Below, in pieces: positions 6,565 through 10,016 of a stretch of 10,016 nucleotides of DNA. The notes below the pieces were generated by a model. The model searched no databases. It saw nothing but the letters and a program-made list of their open reading frames with translations, and was not told where the DNA came from. Made by a program: the position numbers and the translations under genes. The stretch is from Friedmanniella sp. (lineage in GTDB: Bacteria; Actinomycetota; Actinomycetes; Propionibacteriales; Propionibacteriaceae), in NCBI GenBank assembly GCA_025964935.1, contig JAOPXW010000040.1, forward strand, positions 1 through 10,016, read 5' to 3'. The stretch's first letter is position 1. Every line of letters starts with the position of its first letter.

Positions 6565-6726
6565 ATGTCGACCTCGGCGGGTTTGGCTGGACCCGTGATC
6601 ACCGATCCCACCGCCTGGCCGCCCCAGCTCGGGGACGCGACCGGCACCACCGGCACCCAGCCCACGACCGGCGACACCACCGGCACGGGGACGACCTCAG
6701 GCCCCGGAACCATGCCGGTCCGGTAG
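6565..6726 (+). CDS. Possible small Thr/Gly-rich ORF (53 aa, hypothetical)
   Basis: An ATG at 6565 (or GTG at 6595) opens a frame ending at TAG 6724-6726. The product begins STSAGLAGPVITDPTAWPP and then has a low-complexity Thr/Gly stretch with TGTTGTQ, TTGDTTGTGTT and a final GTMPVR. The DNA has a 12-bp direct repeat (CACCACCGGCAC at 6645-6656 and 6675-6686). The only upstream purine run is GTGAG 5 nt before the ATG, which is poor. There is no signal peptide or membrane segment, and I recognise no family. It fills most of the 237-bp gap between the GT1 gene and the alpha-glucosidase gene, ending 49 bp before the latter. It may be a real small gene, a leader, or chance. Confidence 0.3.
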   Translation: MSTSAGLAGPVITDPTAWPPQLGDATGTTGTQPTTGDTTGTGTTSGPGTMPVR

Positions 6727-6775
6727 CCGACGCTCCTGACCCCGGCACCGCCGGGGGGTCCGGCAGGATGTCGCC

Positions 6776-8431
6776 ATGACCACCGTCGCCCCCGGAACGA
6801 CCGCCCTCGACCGCGACTGGTGGAAGACCGCCACCGTGTACCAGATCTATCCGCGAAGCTTCGCCGACGCCAACGGGGACGGGATGGGCGACCTCCCCGG
6901 CATCACCTCCCGGGTCGACTACCTCGCCGCGCTCGGCGTGGACGCCGTCTGGCTGAGCCCGTTCTATCCCTCCGCCCTGGCCGACGGGGGCTACGACGTC
7001 GACGACTACCGCGACGTCGACCCGCGGCTCGGAACCCTGGCCGACTTCGACACGATGGCAGCCGCCCTGCACGCCGCCGGGATCAAGGTCATCGTCGACA
7101 TCGTCCCCAACCACACCTCCAACGCCCACCCGTGGTTCCTCGAGGCGGTCGCCGCCGGGCGCGGGTCCCGGGCTCGCGAGCGCTACGTCATCCGGGACGG
7201 GTCCGGGGCCCACGGCGCCGAGCCGCCGAACGACTGGGAGTCCCTGTTCGGTGGGTCGGCCTGGGAGCCCCTGGGAGACGGGCAGTGGTACTTCCACCAC
7301 TTCGCCCGGGAGCAGCCGGATCTGAACTGGGAGGATCCTGAGGTGCGGGCCGACTTCCGCACCACGCTGCGGTTCTGGGCCGACCGCGGGGTGGACGGCT
7401 TCCGGGTCGACGTCGCCCACGGCCTGGTCAAGGACCTCTCCGAGCCGTACGCACCCTGGCGGGAGGTGGCCGAGACGCTCCGGGCCGACGGCTCCCACCC
7501 GCTCTGGGACCGGGACGACGTGCACGAGATCTACGCCGAGTGGCGGGCGGTCTTCAACGAGTACGACCCGCCGCGGTTCGCGGTCGCCGAGGCCGCGGTG
7601 CACCCCAGCCGCCGGGCCCGCTACGCCGACCCGCAGGGCCTGGGACAGGCGTTCAACTTCGCCATGCAGGAGGCCGACTTCGACCTGGCCGACTTCCGGG
7701 CCACGATCGAGGCCGGGCTCGCCGACGTGGAGGTGACCGGGTCGACGACGACGTGGCTGCTGGGCTGCCACGACACACCCCGGGTGGCCACCCGCTACGG
7801 TCTGCCGCTGGCGGCGGGGGAGCGGGCGCAGCAGGTCGCCCGGCAGTGGCTGCTGAGCGACGGGAGGGCGCCCGAGGTCGACCTCGCGCTGGGGCTGCGG
7901 CGGGCTCGGGCGGCCATCCTGGTGCTGCTGGCCCTGCCCGGCTCGACCTACATCTACCAGGGCGACGAGCTCGGGCTGCCCGAGGTCGGCGACCTGCCGC
8001 CGGAGGCGCTGCAGGACCCGATGGCGGTCCGGTCGAGCACGGAGAAGGGCCGGGACGGCTGCCGGGTGCCGCTGCCCTGGACCACGACCGGGCCGTCCCT
8101 GGGCTTCGGGTCCGGCGGGTCCCACCTGCCCCAGCCTGCGAGCTTCGCGGCGTACGCGGTCGAGGCCCAGGAGGGCGACCCGACGTCGACCCTCTCGCTC
8201 TACCGGCAGGCGCTGGCGCTGCGCTCCGAGCTCAACCGGGGCCCGGAGCTGCACTGGGTCGACGCGGGACCCGAGGTGCTCGACCTGGAACGGCCCGGGG
8301 GCTGGCGCTGCGTCACCAACTTCGGCCCCAGGCCGGTCGACCTGCCGACGGGGCGGCTGCTGCTCACCAGCGGCGACCTGGTCGACGGGCGGCTGCCGGC
8401 CGACACCACGGCCTGGGTCGCGACCAGCTGA
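6776..8431 (+). CDS. GH13 alpha-glucosidase (oligo-1,6-glucosidase/maltase type)
   Basis: The 551-residue protein starts at ATG 6776 with GGCAGGA a few bases upstream. Its N-terminus, WWKTATVYQIYPRSFADANGDGMGDLPGI, is the hallmark of GH13 alpha-glucosidases. The (beta/alpha)8 barrel motifs are region I DIVPNH (108-113), region II GFRVDVAH with the nucleophile D212, region III AVAEAAV with the acid/base E272, and region IV GCHDTPR with the stabiliser D333. A small beta-sandwich domain C ends the chain. The enzyme hydrolyses terminal alpha-linked glucose from maltose, isomaltose or sucrose-like substrates and retains the anomeric configuration. No signal peptide is seen, so it acts in the cytosol on imported oligosaccharides. 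Regions III and IV differ slightly from common forms (GEAW, NHD), but all three catalytic acids are kept. No transporter genes are adjacent. Linkage preference is not predictable here. Confidence 0.93.
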   Translation: MTTVAPGTTALDRDWWKTATVYQIYPRSFADANGDGMGDLPGITSRVDYLAALGVDAVWLSPFYPSALADGGYDVDDYRDVDPRLGTLADFDTMAAALHAAGIKVIVDIVPNHTSNAHPWFLEAVAAGRGSRARERYVIRDGSGAHGAEPPNDWESLFGGSAWEPLGDGQWYFHHFAREQPDLNWEDPEVRADFRTTLRFWADRGVDGFRVDVAHGLVKDLSEPYAPWREVAETLRADGSHPLWDRDDVHEIYAEWRAVFNEYDPPRFAVAEAAVHPSRRARYADPQGLGQAFNFAMQEADFDLADFRATIEAGLADVEVTGSTTTWLLGCHDTPRVATRYGLPLAAGERAQQVARQWLLSDGRAPEVDLALGLRRARAAILVLLALPGSTYIYQGDELGLPEVGDLPPEALQDPMAVRSSTEKGRDGCRVPLPWTTTGPSLGFGSGGSHLPQPASFAAYAVEAQEGDPTSTLSLYRQALALRSELNRGPELHWVDAGPEVLDLERPGGWRCVTNFGPRPVDLPTGRLLLTSGDLVDGRLPADTTAWVATS

Positions 8432-8445
8432 GAGGCCGGCTCAGC
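8427..8445. terminator. Inverted repeat covering both convergent stop codons
   Basis: GCTGAG (8427-8432) and CTCAGC (8440-8445) form a 6-bp stem around a 7-nt loop, AGGCCGG. The left arm contains the TGA of the alpha-glucosidase gene and the right arm contains the reverse-strand TGA of the phosphatase gene, which lie only 9 bp apart. There is no T-run on either side, so it would be at most a weak bidirectional terminator. Confidence 0.3.
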
Positions 8446-9502
8446 CCTCGACCACGGGCTCGGTGAGGGAGGCCGTCAGGAGGCCGATGGACTCCAGCTC
8501 CTCGGCCAGCCCGGCCCCGTCGGGGGCGTACAGCCACGGCACGCCGGTCTCGCGGGTCTGGTCGTGCTCGCGCTTGGTGCTGCTGCCGGCCAGGACGGCC
8601 TCGCCCGCGCTCAGCTGCCGGATGCAGACCGCCTCGACCTGGTCGGGGAACTGCTCCAGGAACGCCGTGTAGATCGCCTCGTCGTGCTGCCCGTCGTCGC
8701 CGACCAGCAGCCACTTGACGTCGGGGAACTCCGCGGCGAGTCGGCGCAGGTTGTTGCGCTTGTGCTCCTGGCCGCTGCGGAACCAGCGGTCGGCGGTCGG
8801 GCCCCAGTCGGTCAGCAGCAGCGGGCCGGGCGGATACAGGTTGCGGGACAGGAAGCGGGTCAGGGTGGGCGCGACGTTCCAGGCCCCGGTCGAGAGGTAG
8901 ACCACCGGCGCGCCGGGGTGCTGGGCCAGGATCCGCTCGTAGAGCACCGGCATGCCCGGCGTGGTGGCCCGGGCGTGCTCGTTGACCACGAAGGTGTGCC
9001 AGGCGGCCAGCAGCGGGCGGGGGAGGGCGGTGACCATCACGGTGTCGTCGATGTCGGACACCATCCCGAAGCGGGCGGCCGGGTCGACGACGAAGACGTG
9101 GGCCTGGCTCGGCTCCGACTCGGCGGTGGAGAGGCTGAGGACGTGCCAGCCGGGGGTCAGGTCGACATCGATCAGCTGGTCGATCACCCCGCTCCCATCG
9201 GCCTCGACGGTCCGGACCGTGCCGTTCACCAGCACCTCGACCTGGGCCCCCTCGACGGGCACGCTGGTGAAGCTGCGCCAGCCCCGGGCACCCGTGGTCT
9301 CGGTCGGCACCGCCTCGGCGGGCTTGGCCAGCATCACTCGGCCGAGCACCCGCAGCCAGGTGGTCGAGCCGTACCCCGTGTACGGGATCACCGTCGCGGT
9401 GTACCCGGCGTCCCGGGCCCGCCGGGCCCGCCAGCGCAGGATGGCGTGGTCGACGCGCGCGGCCCGGTGGATCTTCGCCGCAACGGGCGAGGTCTGGTCC
9501 AT
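8441..9502 (-). CDS. App1-type phosphatidate phosphatase domain protein (DUF2183, HAD-like)
   Basis: This 353-residue protein carries the App1 conserved domain in its C-terminal half. HAD motif I reads SDIDDT (D150 nucleophile, D152 acid/base), motif II is in VVYLSTGAWN (about 201-209), motif III has the Lys of HKRNNL (K248), and motif IV is VGDDGQHDEAIY (267-278). Residues 35-140 form a beta-rich N-terminal region (RVMLAKPAEAVP, EGAQVEVLVNGTVRTVEADGSG, GWHVLSLS) typical of the family. Yeast App1 dephosphorylates phosphatidic acid to diacylglycerol; the bacterial members are largely untested. No signal peptide or helix is obvious. It lies 49 bp downstream of the IclR regulator on the same strand, but a -10-like TAACGT 6 nt before its ATG suggests its own leaderless transcript. 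Its stop is 9 bp from the end of the convergent alpha-glucosidase gene. Confidence 0.88.
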   Translation of the reverse strand: MDQTSPVAAKIHRAARVDHAILRWRARRARDAGYTATVIPYTGYGSTTWLRVLGRVMLAKPAEAVPTETTGARGWRSFTSVPVEGAQVEVLVNGTVRTVEADGSGVIDQLIDVDLTPGWHVLSLSTAESEPSQAHVFVVDPAARFGMVSDIDDTVMVTALPRPLLAAWHTFVVNEHARATTPGMPVLYERILAQHPGAPVVYLSTGAWNVAPTLTRFLSRNLYPPGPLLLTDWGPTADRWFRSGQEHKRNNLRRLAAEFPDVKWLLVGDDGQHDEAIYTAFLEQFPDQVEAVCIRQLSAGEAVLAGSSTKREHDQTRETGVPWLYAPDGAGLAEELESIGLLTASLTEPVVEG

Positions 9503-9519
9503 CCCGCCACGTTAGCGGG
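9503..9519 (-). promoter_or_regulatory. Leaderless -10 element inside an inverted repeat
   Basis: On the minus strand TAACGT (9509-9514) matches the TANNNT -10 pattern and ends 6 nt before the ATG of the phosphatase gene, the spacing expected for a leaderless actinobacterial message. No ribosome site is needed or seen. The element is flanked by a 5-bp inverted repeat (CCCGC at 9503-9507, GCGGG at 9515-9519), which could be an operator. No clear -35 is present. Confidence 0.4.
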
Positions 9520-9551
9520 CAAGCGTCGGTGATCGCGCGAGCCCGCCCCGA

Positions 9552-10016
9552 TTATTCAGCGCCGCTGCGGCGGAGGACCTCGCTGAGTCGTTCGGCGGCC
9601 GCGATCACGGCCGGGGCGTGCAGGCGGCCGGGCTGGCGGGACAGGCGCTCGATCGGGCCGGAGACGCTGACGGCGGCGATCACCTTGCCCGAGGGGGAGC
9701 GGACGGGCGCGGAGACCGAGGCGACGCCGGGCTCGCGTTCACCGACCGAGTGGGCCCAGCCGCGACGACGGACGGCGGCGAGCGCGACGGCGGAGTAGCG
9801 GCTGCCGCGCAGTCCGCGCTGCATCCGGTCCGGCTCCTCCCACGCAAGCAGGACCTGGGCGGCGGAGCCGGCGTTCATGGTCAGCTGGGTCCCGACGGGC
9901 ACGCTGTCGCGCAGCCCGGACATCCGCTCGGCGGTGGCCACGCAGACCCGGAACTCACCCTGGCGACGGAACATCTGGGCCGACTCGCCCGTGATGTCGC
10001 GCAGCCGGGCCAGCAC
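9552..10016 (-). CDS. ndgR: IclR-family transcriptional regulator, NdgR-like (partial, C-terminal domain)
   Basis: The frame runs off the right edge, so the N-terminal winged helix-turn-helix lies outside. The 154 visible residues are the IclR effector-binding domain: LRDITGESAQMF, EFRVCVATAERMSGLRDSVPVG, NAGSAAQVLLAWEEP, RRRGWAHSVGEREPGVASVSAPVRS, and VIAAVSVSGPIERLSRQPGRLH. This run is characteristic of NdgR, the actinobacterial IclR regulator of leucine and other amino-acid genes that usually sits divergently beside leuCD. The ligand-pocket residues look intact and the length after the domain start is normal. Stop is TAA (9552-9554). The App1 gene follows 49 bp downstream on the same strand. 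The IclR family is certain; the NdgR assignment rests on remembered similarity and would gain from leuC beyond the right edge. Confidence 0.8.
   Translation of the reverse strand: MLARLRDITGESAQMFRRQGEFRVCVATAERMSGLRDSVPVGTQLTMNAGSAAQVLLAWEEPDRMQRGLRGSRYSAVALAAVRRRGWAHSVGEREPGVASVSAPVRSPSGKVIAAVSVSGPIERLSRQPGRLHAPAVIAAAERLSEVLRRSGAE

Noticed and set aside
6599..8254. Minus-strand open frame opposite the alpha-glucosidase gene.
   Set aside because: Antisense shadow of a GH13 gene whose catalytic motifs are all intact; product is Arg/Gly/Val-rich with no domain.
8564..9532. Plus-strand open frame opposite the App1 gene.
   Set aside because: Shadow of a gene with a full set of HAD motifs; no ribosome site or protein-like segments.
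1..10016. CRISPR arrays, insertion sequences, tRNA or rRNA genes.
   Set aside because: I saw no regularly spaced repeats, transposase motifs, terminal inverted repeats or cloverleaf-like sequence.

Overview
The window looks like chromosomal DNA of a high-GC actinobacterium (Actinomycetota). GC content is very high, codon third positions are mostly G or C, and GTG starts are common. An EACC1/caspase pair and an NdgR-type IclR regulator are also typical of mycelial or soil actinomycetes. I cannot name the genus from the sequence alone.

Layout, left to right. (1) 1-591 (+): the C-terminal part of a CPBP-family intramembrane protease, with visibly lower GC at third positions than the rest of the window. 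(2) 592-1204: mostly non-coding, with a probable small two-helix membrane protein on the minus strand (752-967). (3) 1205-2944 (+): a processive family 2 glycosyltransferase with membrane helices, resembling cellulose/hyaluronan synthases. (4) 2887-5148 (-): a two-gene unit. It has a small EACC1-type protein followed 3 bp later by a caspase-like peptidase, a single membrane helix and a six-bladed kelch propeller in one chain. The 3' end of this unit overlaps the convergent glycosyltransferase gene by 58 bp. (5) 5348-6538 (+): a GT1/MGT-type glycosyltransferase, divergent from EACC1. (6) 6565-6726 (+): a possible 53-residue Thr/Gly-rich small ORF. (7) 6776-8431 (+): a GH13 alpha-glucosidase. 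(8) 8441-9502 (-): an App1-type (DUF2183) HAD phosphatase, apparently with a leaderless promoter. (9) 9552-10016 (-): the C-terminal effector domain of an IclR-family regulator closely resembling NdgR, running off the right edge.

The most interesting part is the EACC1-caspase-kelch unit. The order caspase, arginine-rich linker, membrane helix, kelch suggests a cytosolic protease controlled by an extracytoplasmic propeller. EACC1 proteins are known from comparative genomics as constant partners of caspase or trypsin-like effectors in actinobacterial conflict (self/non-self) systems. The caspase gene has no ATG, GTG or TTG that would preserve its first beta strand. The best start is a CTG placed 6 nt after a GGAG that overlaps the EACC1 stop region, and the two genes are in the same frame separated by a single TAG. 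The remaining genes (carbohydrate enzymes, lipid phosphatase, regulator) look like ordinary metabolic neighbours rather than parts of one pathway.
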